The position numbers and the translations under genes are program-made. A stretch of DNA of 64,000 nucleotides from Prostheceraeus crozeri. Lineage: Eukaryota > Platyhelminthes > Polycladida > Euryleptidae. Location of the stretch: assembly GCA_907163375.1 (NCBI GenBank), contig CAJQUW010004571.1, positions 28,883-92,882 of the forward strand, given 5' to 3'. The notes beneath the pieces are model-generated. The model did not search any database. It had not been told where the DNA came from and saw only the letters and a list, made by a program, of their open reading frames with translations. Below, one piece after another: positions 13,001 through 25,198 of the stretch (position 1 is its first letter; the number at the start of each line of letters is the position of its first letter).

Positions 13001-14334
13001 GGCGCTGGATGGTGAAGCGTGGAGGCAGATGGGTCATTCGCTTAGGAGGTCGTTGGATCAATTTGGGCGGACACGGCGGACACGGAGGACACGGACGCCG
13101 TCGCTGGGGAAGGAAGCAGAGAATCGGTCGACGCTGGCGTGTTTGGGACAGGAGTGGGAGACGATGGCGCTGGATGGTGAAGCGTGGAGGCAGATGGGTC
13201 ATTCGCTTAGGAGGTCGTTGGATCAATTTGGGCGGACACGGCGGACACGGAGGACACGGACGCCGTCGCTGGGGAAGGAAGCAGAGAATCGGTCGACGCT
13301 GGCGTGTTTGGGACAGGAGGGTCAGACGATGGCGCTGGATGGTGAAGCGTGGAGGCAGATGGGTCATTCGCTTAGGAGGTCGTTGGATCAATTTGGGCGG
13401 ACACGGCGGACACGGAGGACACGGACGCCGTCGCTGGGGAAGGAAGCAGAGAATCGGTCGACGCTGGCGTGTTTGGGACAGGAGGGTCAGACGATGGCGC
13501 TGGATGGTGAAGCGTGGAGGCAGATGGGTCATTCGCTTAGGAGGTCGTTGGATCAATTTGGGCGGACACGGCGGACACGGCGGACACGGAGGACACGGAG
13601 GACACGGAGGACACGGACGCCGTCGCTGGGGAAGGAAGCAGAGAATCGGTCGACGCTGGCGTGTTTGGGACAGGAGGGTCAATCGATGGCGCTGGATGGT
13701 GAAGCGTGGAGGCAGATGGGTCATTCGCTTAGGAGGTCGTTGGATCAATTTGGGCGGACACGGAGGACACGGACGCCGTCGCTGGGGAAGGAAGCAGAGA
13801 ATCGGTCGACGCTGGCGTGTTTGGGACAGGAGGGGGAGACGATGGCGCTGGATGGTGAAGCGTGGAGGCAGATGGGTCATTCTCTTAGGAGGTCGTTGGA
13901 TCAATTTGGGAGGACACGGCGGACACGGAGGACATGGCGGATACGGCGGACACGGAGGACACGGCGGACACGGCGGACACGGCGGACACGGCGGACACGG
14001 AAACGGAAAACATAAAGGAAAGAGATTTTTAAAGACGAGGCGACATGGTGGCCAGTGGCAAGTTTTTGATTCGTGGACAAAAAAATGGATCACCATGGTA
14101 AAGAAAGGAGGAAAATGGACCGTCGGAGGCAAAGAAATAACTGTTCAAGTCATTGGCGATAGTGGTTCCGGCTCTACCACGACAGCCACTACCTCAGGCT
14201 CTTCTGGTGGTCACTGGGTAACTACCGAAACTAAGACCTATGTTACAGAAGGTGGAGGCTCTTCCGGGTCTACCGTAACTACTGGCTCTACTTCGAAGAC
14301 TGTTACAACTGACTCCGGTTGGGTGTCCTATTAA
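10010..14334 (+). CDS. Highly basic Arg/Trp-rich tandem-repeat protein (3' exon)
   Basis: One open exon of about 1440 codons follows an acceptor (TATTTTCAG, ending 10009) and stops at TAA 14332-14334. There is no ATG near its start, so the N-terminus must come from an unseen upstream exon. Order: an Arg/Lys/His-rich segment of about 410 residues with scattered Cys; 16 repeats of about 55 residues (RRWRVWDRR..RWRWMVKRGG then W.I.LGG) separated by GGH spacers; a diverged repeat (QWQVFDSWTKKW..MVKKGGKW); and a Ser/Thr/Gly-rich tail ending in WVSY. The frame is supported because arginines use all codon types and the diverged last unit keeps W, V, D, MVK and GG at protein level. The composition suggests an extracellular structural, adhesive or cationic defence protein, but I recognise no family. 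Three repeats (about 12096-12592) are read in another frame. Confidence 0.72.
11272..14000 (+). repeat. Coding minisatellite, 16 units of about 165 bp
   Basis: Units are nearly identical at DNA level. They vary mainly in the number of 9-bp GGH spacer blocks, from two up to ten in the last unit, and in a GTC/GGG swap (V or G in DRRVRR versus DRRGRR). The period is a multiple of three and contains no stop in several frames. That explains long open frames on the minus strand (11217-12080, 12576-14132) and in another plus frame; these are by-products. High identity indicates recent expansion or gene conversion. Confidence 0.9.
12090..12595 (+). other. Frame-shifted block of three repeats inside the coding minisatellite
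   Basis: At about 12096 the spacer carries an extra CACG-type insertion, and at about 12590 it is shortened to GGGCGGGCAGGACAC. The two changes compensate. Between them the main frame reads repeats of the type SLGKEAENRSTLACLGQ and MALDGEAWRQMGHSLRR instead of the Arg/Trp unit, and it stays open. The shifted units are acidic/amphipathic rather than basic. Either a tolerated double frameshift in the genome or an assembly/polishing error is possible; two errors that exactly compensate are less likely than one. Confidence 0.75.
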
Positions 14335-14405
14335 CGGTTTCACTTTGAGAAACTCTACTTACTAGTTCCGCTTACTAATGTTAAAGATATAATACAATGT
14401 TGTCA

Positions 14406-14411
14406 AATAAA
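14406..14411 (+). terminator. Poly(A) signal AATAAA of the repeat-protein gene
   Basis: A canonical AATAAA lies 72 nt after the stop codon and is followed by a T-rich stretch. This fits a short 3' UTR and supports transcription of the plus strand. Confidence 0.7.
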
Positions 14412-17160
14412 TTTTCTTTTCTGATTTTCATGTTTTCATTGTATTTTCAATTTTTACTGTTTGCCTTCATCGATTGATGCTTATAGTGAATCCTTATATG
14501 TAAGGCATGGATTTGTAGGTATAATAGGTGCAAAATAGACAGTTGCTCACAAAAATGTCCACGCATTGTATTCAGTGTATCAAACGTTGATACACGTCAA
14601 ACTTTTCTTTACCATTATGCATAGAAATTTGAAATCAATCCTGGCGTTAGCATCATCCTAGCAGCTCGTTTTATACATCATAGGTGTATATTTACATGCC
14701 AGTGCATCTTATTTTGCATTTAGATAATCAATCTGTCACAAAAAATATGATGAAATGGTGCGCTCTTTGAACAAGTTATAAATTCAAATGCTTTTGTGAT
14801 CGCATGTTACTGCTGCAGGGCTCACATGTTCACTAGCATTAAGTCTATAAAACACAATTTTCTACTTCTTAAACCCTTCACTATGATTCTGTAGAAAGTC
14901 AATAAGAAACATTGTGTTTGTGATGTTCTCGATTCTTGATTTGATGATGCATTTCATTAAACCAAGGACAGGGACTTTGACAATTCTTTGTTTTGCAGTT
15001 TATATTCTGTTTATATTGACTATTTATATTAAGTCCACGATGGTAGATAGGGCATTGCCTCAAACACTGCTTTTTCTTTCCTCACCACTAATGGATTGGT
15101 TGATTATTGGTGTGATCTACTGCATCGTTGATACCATTGATGGTGAATTACTGTATATGTAGAATACTCAGGATTCTTTATGCTCCTTCCACCTCGGATC
15201 TACGAAATGAGATATGCTGCTAAGTGTTGATCAAATTCAAAGTTATTTTGAAGCTCAATGTAGCTATAAGATAATCATACATAGAAATGCCTTTTGCTAC
15301 CGAAATGTAAAACATAAAATTTGATGTGGTTGAATTCTGAACATTAGTCCATGATTACCTATATCGACGCGATCTATGTTCTAATGTAGAAAGAACATGA
15401 GACCTAGAAGCAAATCAATTTTCCTGTACATAAAATTAAATAGTATGAGAATATACATGTAAGCACTATCCATTTCAAAGAAGAGAGTTCATAATACATG
15501 GCCACATGTGTATTTTTATATTCTTTTGCATTCCACAGCTTCAATGATCTTTATGATAATTGCTTCCATTCTAAAGCTCATTTGTCTCCGTGCATGTGGA
15601 TAGATACACTTTTAGCATTTTTTGCTTTTTTAGTTGGTCATGCTTATCAATTTTTTTCCTATGAAGCGGAAATTCCAAGTGCTAAAAGCAATGGATCTAA
15701 CCATGCAGTATGCATACTATCAAGAAGACAGAGCAAATAAAAAAATAAAAAAAAGACAATCATGCAACTTACTAAAAAGTTACCAATTCGATGAACAGAT
15801 TTTCAATCTCATCTATATTTTCTCTGTCTCATGATTCAAAAAATGCATAATATACTGTATATGCCGCCTACTGTTCTAACATTAGATCATCCAGTGAATA
15901 TGGTGTAGGTCTAGGTATGATTGAAATGATTCAAATGTGCGCGCATGTATGCTTAAATTAAATTTCCAAGCATGCACAATTTGCACATAAATACATTCGA
16001 TGATAAATTGATGCATGTATATCATAATTAGGCCTATCTCTATAGGCCTCCTATAATACAAGCATGTAGAAGACCACGACTTCAGTTAATTGCCAGATTG
16101 TCCATTAAATGATGTTCATTTTAGAAGCAATGCATGCACTTAAGAAAGCAAAGACACCGTCAATCGCACAAAGATGCAAATTAAATTCAAGAATTTAAGT
16201 TTGAAAGAGTCAAGTTTTTAGAGATGTTAATTATTTTTTTCCTTTCAAAATGTGCACAACTTTTCGATTGCCATCCAGCAATCATCTTCAGGTACCGTCC
16301 TATCGTCGGAGTGGGTTACATGCGATACAAGTAAGGAGCCAATCATTGAAATACAATAGTCGTGAATAATTCTATGTGATAGTATTGTGATTATCTAGGT
16401 TAGATTTATTGACAAGTATGTTCTGTACGAGTATGTCGTCATTGCTATTTGCCTAGTAACTATAAGGGGACGCTTACTCAGCTGTACTGAATGAACCACT
16501 TTATTAAATATCACATTCGTCACATGATAGTGTCTGTGCAACCATGTTGACTTATATATCTTAAACATAGCTATTTTTGCGTTCATGTATTACAATCTGT
16601 TTTTATTTCGGATTGATAATATGTCTAATTTCAAAATTACATAATGCTTTATTGCTGATGGTTGAATACTTATTGACTATTTATGAAATCCCTTAGACTT
16701 AGCATGTATTAAATTCGAATTCAGTATTGTAAGTTTGACTCTTGAATGTCATTAACTCACTACTTACAAAGCAGTAGTAAGTACCATGCAACATCAGTGT
16801 GATCTTTATTACAAAAGGTCTTAAATCAACATATTCTAGACATCATTGATGCTTTCCTTTAACATTGTGCTGATATGGCTTTAGTATGTAAAGCATACCA
16901 CACTTGAAATAACATACGAAAAGCATATATAATGGATACAGAAATATGCCAAAAATATTTTAGTGTGCATCCATCGTATGTGATTTGTATTGAGCGATTT
17001 ACAGTCAGTGTGTACTGATCCCAAAAATGTCTGTCAACTTTTGAATTGCTTTCTAATGTTGATAGGTGAGACATCGCTATAAAATTGCCAATTTAACATT
17101 GACTTAATAGGCCGATAGCAGACCTGCACTCTTTGTGGCAGGTTTGGCAGATCCACAAGG
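14412..17160. other. Gene-free stretch downstream of the repeat-protein gene
   Basis: Short hydrophobic frames at 14914-15162 and 15498-15740 lack a good start context or any family resemblance, and I treat them as chance. I see no repeat that I can delimit. Confidence 0.5.
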
Positions 17161-17400
17161 CTACTGTGGTCCAATGCGCCGCTGCCTCTTCAATATCCGC
17201 ATTCGGTTGCGGGCAGCCTCGAAATCCCGTACACCATTGACGGTAGTCTGTCTCGATGACTGAGAGGACCCATCGACATTGAGAGGACGTCTTCGTCGGT
17301 CCCGAAGGAGAACCTTAAGCAAGTAAGCATGAAAACATTGAACCATGAACCAGGGAACCCTAGTTATCTGCACTTCGCCGATAACTAGGGTTCCCTGCAT
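17161..17400 (-). CDS. Hypothetical small basic frame, 79 aa, doubtful
   Basis: The frame begins at an ATG inside a perfect hairpin (17351-17397) and ends with an Arg-rich segment (NRMRILKRQRRIGPQ). The C-terminal half looks like protein from a mobile element, but I cannot name it. Base composition is richer in GC than the flanks. It could be a fragment of a longer decayed coding region. Confidence 0.25.
   Translation of the reverse strand: MQGTLVIGEVQITRVPWFMVQCFHAYLLKVLLRDRRRRPLNVDGSSQSSRQTTVNGVRDFEAARNRMRILKRQRRIGPQ
17351..17397. repeat. Perfect 18-bp inverted repeat with 11-nt loop
   Basis: CAGGGAACCCTAGTTATC at 17351-17368 is matched exactly by its reverse complement at 17380-17397, with loop TGCACTTCGCC. 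It is isolated, with no T-run after it. It may be a transposon end or a recent templated inversion. Confidence 0.8.
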
Positions 17401-20304
17401 GAGCTCTCTACAATGGCAGGGATAAGTTAGTCATTTCTGGTATTAGATAGCTTGGATATTAAAGTCAATATGCATGTATGCTCAAGCATGCCAACACGAC
17501 CAACAAATTGAAGGCAGATAAATTGAGAAACAAACTTGAAGAGAAAACTAAGGGGACTAAAGAAAAGATGGCTTAGAGCAGAGGCTTTTGGTTTTTCAGT
17601 AATGAAGTTGGCAACATCAGAAATTGCTTGACTTGTGAATTTCAGCAAAAGAATAATTTTAAGGTTAGAGAGCAAAACACAAAGCGAAATTTAGTGAATA
17701 AAAAAATGTTCTACCGCTAGAAAAAGAAACGCCACTACCGCTCACTGCTTAGATATGTTCTGAATAGCACAATTTCATATGCATTCGACTTATTGAAGAT
17801 GTGGAATGAGCGACTGTTTCATAGACAGTTTACAACGGTCTGTGCAAAGCCGGTATGAAAAAACGGAAACCTTTTTTGCGAGTACAAAGGAGATTGAGAG
17901 AAAGATGCTAAGAAAAGGAGGCATGTGAAGAGAAATTTGGAGGTAGGTGATATTTGCGAATGAGAGCAAGTTTTGAAGATTGAGGAATCACAGGCGGATG
18001 CAAGCCTTTAAGAATGGATGAGTGAATCAAAGCTGAGAGCTACAGATACGTTAGTTCTATTAATGTTCTGACGTTATGAGCGATCTGATGTTATGATCTC
18101 AGTGATTTACTAATTCTGAAATCTTTCCTGAAATTCGAAAAGGGTGAATATTTACGTTAATACACAGACTATACAGCTTTTTTAAAGCATCGATAACAGA
18201 CTGCCGGATTCCATCTTTCGTGAAACATAGCTTATCATTGGCTGATCAGTTTCACCATGTTAGAAGCAATCGAAGGATAGAACGGCCAGAGATAAAGGAT
18301 AGAAGATTACCAGATCTTAATCTTATCGAACATGTGTGATGAGATCTGGTGAAGAGGAAATATCAAAAAGAGGTGGCATTAACTGTTTGAATCCATTGTG
18401 GTCGAAGAGTGGATGACCACTCCTCAGAGCGCAATTGCTAACTTGATAATAATACATGTAAATACGAGCGCATTTAAGCACCGAAGAATCACAACTGTAA
18501 TAAATTCATCAGGTCTCCCTCGCTATTGACGTTTTATAATCTTATCGAAAGTATCACTGTTTATCATCAAACTAATTACTTTTCTAAACTTATGCAATCT
18601 TAGAAGCATATATTGCAGCATGGCAGAGGTTTTGACATGTACATGTATATGTTTGATCATAACTAAAAGGTGACAAACATCTTTGGGATTAGTGTACTGC
18701 ACCTTCATTTGGTCCTCCATTTTCCCTCCACATCTTCATCATATTGACGTATATATTTGACCAAGCGGCGAGAGAGGTTAGTCATGTTTCAAGTTTGTCC
18801 AAAAGCGGAACAAAAGTTATAAATTCTCTCGATAAATTTATTGGCCAAATAAACGATAAGTTATGATACAAACTGACAGGGCCATCGGCGTCCAGCGCCT
18901 TCTCTCGGTCGATGTTAAGTGCTATTAAGCATTTTTCTTATAACTTTTCTTCCATCATAGTATTTTCTTTGTCGTTTCATTGTTGTAAGGGCATGTTAAC
19001 ACCATGATACACTTTTATGCATAGAAGTGGATAATAGTACACTAGAATGGAAGTTTGATATCTTGCCTATGTACAATGATGGCACATGGAAAAATCTATG
19101 GTTTGTAGATCAGATTCGATCTAAAACATTGTATCATAGTGAAACTTTTTTACAAGTTGGTTGTGAAAGTTGCTGACACCTAATTACAGGATTTTTATGA
19201 AGAGAATTGCAAGTGAGATGGCGGCATTGTTTCATGTGAAGTAGCCTACTATTCCATGGATTAATATAGTGTGTCTATTTGTAGCAGTCACTGACAACTA
19301 TTTTCCAATGTTTCAATATTGCAATGCGAATCAAAAATTGGTTCACAAAGTCAGAATTGAAAGTGGTCGGTGTGCTGTTTGTAAGAACATCTGAAGTATT
19401 CACAGATAGAAAGTCTAATTATTGGATAATTTCTTCTTCAAGCGGCTAAGAAGCCTTGCACTTTTCTGGAATAAACACATTGAAAGTTACTTTACCGACA
19501 ATCATTTCTCAAATAAATGAAATGTCGCTGGAACATTTCAATTAATCATTGAATAACACGTGATATTTTGGAAACTGATATTCGAATGCATGTAGAGATT
19601 TTGAAAATAATTCAAATTTAGTGAACAGGGGAACCCTTTAAAGTAAAATGAATACTCTAGGATTTCTTGGCCTCTGATTTCAAGCTGGAGTAATGCATAT
19701 TCAGTAAATCGACATTTGTCTGATTATACTATTGATAGATTATCGGAGCGATATTTCAAATGATGAACGTACAGAACGTTTAAAAGGATTTTCTTCTTTG
19801 TCATCCTGTCGGCGCAGCATTTTGTAAATTCACTATTGCTTCTGAGTACATGGTCTTTGGACAAGGGCCAACAATCCCGATCAAGAATTGGCCTGATAAA
19901 TATAAATGCCAATCAAAAAACATGGAAGCCAGATCGCACAAGTTGCATTTTGCCCCAACTAAGTTCCCCCGGCGTGTGCCATAATTTTCATGCAATTTCC
20001 ATTCTAGGACTTTCTATGGTATTGTTAATTTCTATGCTTTTATGTAAACTTTTAATTTTATATTTGGCACACTCTGATTTAACAGCAGCTGCTTTTGATC
20101 GCATTTACAATAATATTCAGACTTGTATCGAGAAAGAGTTTAGCTTCATCGATGGAATCAGCATCGCTAAGTTTTCCAAGATATTTATTTGAACGAAAAG
20201 ATTAATGTGACATTTATGTCCGAAGACTTCAAGGGCACAATTACTATCAGGGTGTCTAACAATATCGAATAAAGAGTAAGCACGCATATAAGCAAATACA
20301 GAGA
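17401..20304. other. Gene-free stretch
   Basis: I see no supported gene. A copy of the dispersed GGACTTTCTATGGTATTGTT motif lies near 20008. Several short frames on the minus strand show no motif. Confidence 0.5.
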
Positions 20305-20950
20305 GGAGAGAGAGAGAGAGAGTCACTGATGAGAGTAAGCGTCGAACAGCAGTTGCTTCTTCAGGTTTCTCTTGAAGATGACAAGTGATGATGCCGATTT
20401 CACTTCTGCTGGGAGACTGTTCCAGACACGAGTCGCCTCTATCGGGAAGGCACGGGCTCCAATGGTCTTCAGACGCGATGTCGGGACAATTAGGGTGTTG
20501 TTGTTAGCCGATCGGAGATTTTTGCGTGAGGGAACGGAGGACACCGGCTTTAGAAGGGTGGACAGGTAGGCAGGGGCTTCTCTTCGCAGACATTTGAACG
20601 TGAGAACGCCCAGTCGATAAGTGATCCGCTGTCGCATAGGTAGCCACTGCAGTGAACGCAGGAGGGGGGTCACATCGCGAGAGCACGCTCTGAAAATAAT
20701 CCGAGCACCTGCATTGATTACTGCTTGAAGCCTGTTCAATGCATAGTCAGGGAGACCGTAGACGAGGCTGGAGCAGTAGTCTAGGCGGGAATGGAGGAGG
20801 GAAACCAAAAGAGTGGACATCACGGATTCAGGAAGGAAACGACGAATGGAGCGAAGTTGTCGAAGGGCACCAAAGCACTTTGAGACAGTGTTCATAGCAT
20901 GAGGCTGCATAGTAAGGCAGCGGTCAAGGAGAATACCAAGGAATATCTTT
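20305..20950 (-). mobile_element. 5'-truncated Jockey/CR1-type LINE, reverse transcriptase C-terminus
   Basis: The minus-strand frame 21087-20323 contains, from about 20950 on, the thumb and connection region typical of Jockey/CR1-group reverse transcriptases. Signatures are LGILLDRCLTM, LLVSLLHSRLDYCSSLVYGLP, LQWLPMRQRITYRL, AFPIEATRVWNSLP and a final FKRNLKKQLL. The first ~47 residues of the open frame do not fit the family and are probably flanking DNA read through, so the insertion is truncated at about 20950. A (CT)n microsatellite on the minus strand (20305-20322) follows the stop as a simple-repeat 3' tail. The coding part is open, so the copy is relatively young. Confidence 0.85.
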
Positions 20951-23577
20951 ATCATATATTTCCAAAGTTTCTGGTAAAATATTTCTGTATCATGACGATA
21001 ACCGCTTATTGTCATCAGATCAGTCATAGTATAGCCATGGGCAGCTAGAAATCTGTGGACTGATCGCAGATATCCAGGCAATACCACTGGAGGTCAACTA
21101 TACCAAAAATCAAGTAATCAAAAACAATTCTACTTTATCGAACTTTATCAAATATAGATGTACAAAGAAAGTAAAAAAAAATACCATGCAACTTTTTTTA
21201 TTTTGCAGTGATTTTCCTCTTTTATGCTAGATTCCGTAGATTCCATGGAGAGGTTCTTTGCTACACAGTTAAAAAAAACGATAACTCTCACGAGTGTCAT
21301 AGCCCTTACAGCATGAAGCATTCCCTGAAAGTACTTCATTTATCGATTCGTCAGTTGTATACTCGTTTTAGAAATTTCACAAAAATACATCTCGATGCCT
21401 ATCGAGGGCCAAAATCTCAGAGAGCAGTAAGTAGCTAATGTTCATTTCTGCAAAAATAAACCAATATTTCAAAGAAATGCAATACAGAAATGACTCGCAT
21501 GACGCAATCCTCCGCTGTTGACTGCATTTTGATACTGTCTAACATTTCTATCTACAGCATCAAACAGTGAAAATCGAGCTTCAGAATCAGAAACAAGAAA
21601 GCGATTGTATTCTGTGCATTGTTTGCAGACACTTGCAACATAACCCAGAATATAGCATAACCCAGAATATAGTACAGAATACGCTTGCTGCTTGAATCAA
21701 TAGGCCATGCATCGGGCTCTTCATTTAATTTAGATATTATAATATTCAATACTTGGTTTGTGACTTCGTCCCATGAAGGTGATTTAACATCGAGATATTC
21801 ATGCATCTCGTCAAAATTAAATTCGAGTACTTCTTTAAATAAACAGCTTAAAATTCGTTTCTTATTCTGCAATTTTTGATCGAGTGACTGCTCTACGACA
21901 AAATTCAACACTACGATGTTTGTCAGAATCAGGATCAGATCAACACAAATATTCTTTCATTGTCGATACATTTGTGTCAATATTTTTCAGTATATTTCAA
22001 TAAACGACTTGGGATTACTGTAATTCCAAATGAATGACTTGAGGAGTGCTTTCTGATTGACAAACTGAGAAAAGAGCGGTGAAGAAATGTGAAAATTCAC
22101 TCTTCTTTGCGATGGCTTCCATTAAGGCAATGTATATCTCATCGGTGATAGTGATGGAACCAAGAAGTTTTGATATATTACGGCAATCGCGTAGGTCATA
22201 ACACCGTCCGGTATAGTGAATAGAAACCCACTAGGGATTTCAGTAGATTGAGAGCTTCAACATCAAGTCAGATGCTAACGAAGTACCGTCATCCTTCAGG
22301 AATGATTTAGCCAGTTCTTCGCTAACCTGCATCACTGTTGCCCTAAGTATCTCAGCTGTAAGTGGATTATCTCTACGATGCGTTTTTTCAGAGAGTTGAG
22401 AACACTGATGGAACAGCAGTCTTCGCTTTGGGCTTGAGTCTTTCTCAAAATTTCGCGACATATTAGAGTCATTTCTCTGCTTTATAAAATCACCATCAAC
22501 GACATGATTGCAGTATAGCTGACTGTGATTTGCGACTCAACCAATTCTTTAAAATGCATGGATCTTTCGGGAATCGATGGAAAGCAATTGCATTGTCAGT
22601 CAAATTTGATGAGGCAGAACCACCATCACAGCCCACTGCTACGCACTTGTTAACAATTTATGCGATGTTCTACTGATTGTGTTTGTTATCAAAGCAATGC
22701 GTCTGATATTAAAAATTTCAAAGCAGAATTTGTCTATGGATTTCCATGGCTTGATCATCATAGCTTTTGACATTGCATTATAGCCATAGAAATTAACAAT
22801 ACCATAGAAAGTCTGCTTATATGATGATGGATTATACATAGACTATGGATTATAGCATAGATTATAGCACTCTTTGCTTTGACATTTTGCAAGTTAAAAG
22901 TTGTCTATGTGTAAGATGAAATCATGGTGGCCAAAAAATTTATAGAAAGCTATGTAAAATTAGATCATAGTCATCCAGTGGCATTGGAAATTTGATAAAT
23001 TGCCTTAGCGATCAGTCCAGGTGATAGTATTCTAGCTGTCCATGGTATAGCTTTGAAGTTTTTTCAATTGCTTGTGAGTTGTTCTGGAAACTGCTTTGAG
23101 GAGTGTAATTTCAGCCATGACAGGTAAGTGATAAACTGTATTTGGGTGAGGCAAATTTTCTATATTCAATTGAAACTGTATAGTCTTCAGATTTTCTTGC
23201 GATTTTGGCCTATATTGGCAAGTAACTCTTTAAAATGTCGGTACCGTCACATTATTTGTCATATAGCGGCATAAAAACAAATATAGTGGGACATTTTCAT
23301 GGTAAACTGCTTGCTGGCATGAATTGATTGCATGGCGGTGCTGACTTTCATGTGACAGTACTGTCTACCACGTGACGGCACTGACCGTTGTGACAGGTAT
23401 ACTGAAAATCCTGTTTTAATAATCAATATGCATGGAAATTAATGAAAGGGTCTATTTGTCAGTATTTAAAAAGTAGGCTATCTATTCGTCAAGAACCAGT
23501 GCACTGAAATGAAAACAATCATTCTATTAAAAATAAACATTCTATGCGTATTTCAGCCTCCTGTTAAATTTACTAGT
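20951..23577. other. Stretch with short unassigned minus-strand frames
   Basis: Minus frames at 21552-21911 (FKEVLEFNFDEMHEYLDV..., GTG start only) and 22240-22461 (KRRLLFHQCSQLSEKTHRRD...) have protein-like composition. They may belong to the same decayed mobile gene as 23578-23920, but I cannot show it. An AG-AA hairpin and a dispersed GGACTTTCTATGG motif (minus, near 22800) are also present. Confidence 0.35.
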
Positions 23578-23920
23578 TTAGAAAGTCACATGACTAATGT
23601 GAGTAAGCCTTATTAATGCGGCACAGATCACAAATGAAGTCATCTGCGCATTTCTGACGTGTCCTGATTCCGTGAATGACCATTCTAGATCACTGAATCC
23701 AAGCTCAAACGTCATATCAGACAATGGAAAAAGAGTTATAACGATTTCTATGCTGACTGCTAGGTCCATCGGAAACAACATGAATCGAGTTCACCAAAGA
23801 AGTTTCATCCTTAGTCCAATTGAAGCCATGCTTCATATGAGCCCAAGCCGCTGATGCATCATGCTTTCGGCAGTTGGACAAATTTGCAAATTTTTTTTCC
23901 AGAAGCATGGAATACTCCAC
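23578..23920 (-). pseudogene. Relic of a transposon-like gene with SDGPSSQ.RN motif
   Basis: One minus frame gives AAWAHMKHGFNW then HVVSDGPSSQHRNRYN. An overlapping second frame continues with FELGFSDLEWSFTESGH. Proteins with SDGPS.QYRN, a short gap and W.FTE.GHGKG occur in many uncharacterised mobile-element-like genes of invertebrates and fishes. The switch of frame near 23740 shows that this copy is broken. The family name is uncertain. Confidence 0.5.
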
Positions 23921-25198
23921 TTTTAAAGTTATTGATTATTGCAAGCTCCAAAATCGCATACTTGAATCTCTGAATGATATTCTGTGTTCCAGTTGAAAAA
24001 TCGATGTGTAATAAAAACACTTTCGTGCAACTTGGCTTTCAATCAATGAATCTCTTGGAATTGGCGGTGAATGTTATAAACATGCTTTCGAAGCGGTTTA
24101 AGACATTTGTGAATTTTCTGTGAGTCACCCAAAGTTTAAATTCTGACGGACTACACCATTTCCAGATTTATTTCAGGAAAAATGAGATATATTTCAGAAT
24201 TATGAAATGTTTTTCAGAATCCATAAATTGCTTTTCAGAAAGATAAAAAGCATTTCGAATTTAGTTAATTGTATTTCAAAAAGATAGTATGTATTTAAGA
24301 AATAGTCATATACATTCCAGAGCGTGAAATGTTCTTCAAAAGATTTTACTTTAATTTCAGATCCGTGAAATATATTTCCTATTTCATCAGTCGTATTTCA
24401 GATACATGATTTGTATTTCAGAAATCATGAAATATAATTGAGAAAACGTGAATAATATTTCAGAAGTGTGATTTGTTATTCAAGAGATGTTATTTATATT
24501 TCAGATCGGTAAAATTTGTTCAATCTTTCATTAGTTGTTCTTCAGATGCAATATTTGAAATTCAGAAATTGCAAAATATAATTGAGGAACTGAAAGTAGA
24601 ATTTCAAAAACGCTAGATGTAGTTCAGTTGACATGAGATGTTTTTCATAAATGTGAAATGAATATAATCATCTGTTAACTTCATTTCAAAATTGTAAATT
24701 ATATTTCAGATGCAGCTACTTGAATTTCAGAAATGTAAAATGTATTTAAGGAGCTGTTTGATGTTATTCAGAATTGGAATATGTATTTAAGAAAGCGTCA
24801 GATGTTTTTCAGTACTATAAAAAGTATTTGAGCAAGAGTAAATTGTGATTCAGATGACGTAAAATGTATTTCAGAAAATGTATCTAGCGTTTTTGAAATT
24901 CAACTTTCAGTTCCTCAATTATATTTTGCAATTTCTGAATTTCAAATATTGCATCTGAAAAACAACTAATGAAAGATGGAACAAATTTTACCGATTTGAA
25001 ATATAAATAACATCTCTTGAATAACAAATCACACTTCTGAAATATTATTCACGTTTTCTCAATTATATTTCATGATTTCTGAAATACAAATCATGTATCT
25101 GAAATACAACTGATGAAATAGGAAATATATTTCACGGATCTGAAATTAAAGTAAAATCTTTTGAAAAACATTTCACGCTTCTGGGATGTATATGACTA

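Noticed and set aside
11217-14132. Long open frames on the minus strand (PPKLIQRPP... repeats) and in a second plus frame over the repeat gene
   Set aside because: They follow from a stop-free repeat whose period is a multiple of three. The diverged last unit keeps protein features only in the Arg/Trp frame.
14914-15740. Small membrane-protein-like frames
   Set aside because: Hydrophobic stretches are expected by chance in AT-rich DNA; one starts only at GTG and none has a recognisable motif.
20318-20345. CTGATGA-like sequence resembling a hammerhead ribozyme core
   Set aside because: It lies at the 3' end of the LINE and lacks the GAAA strand and the three stems.
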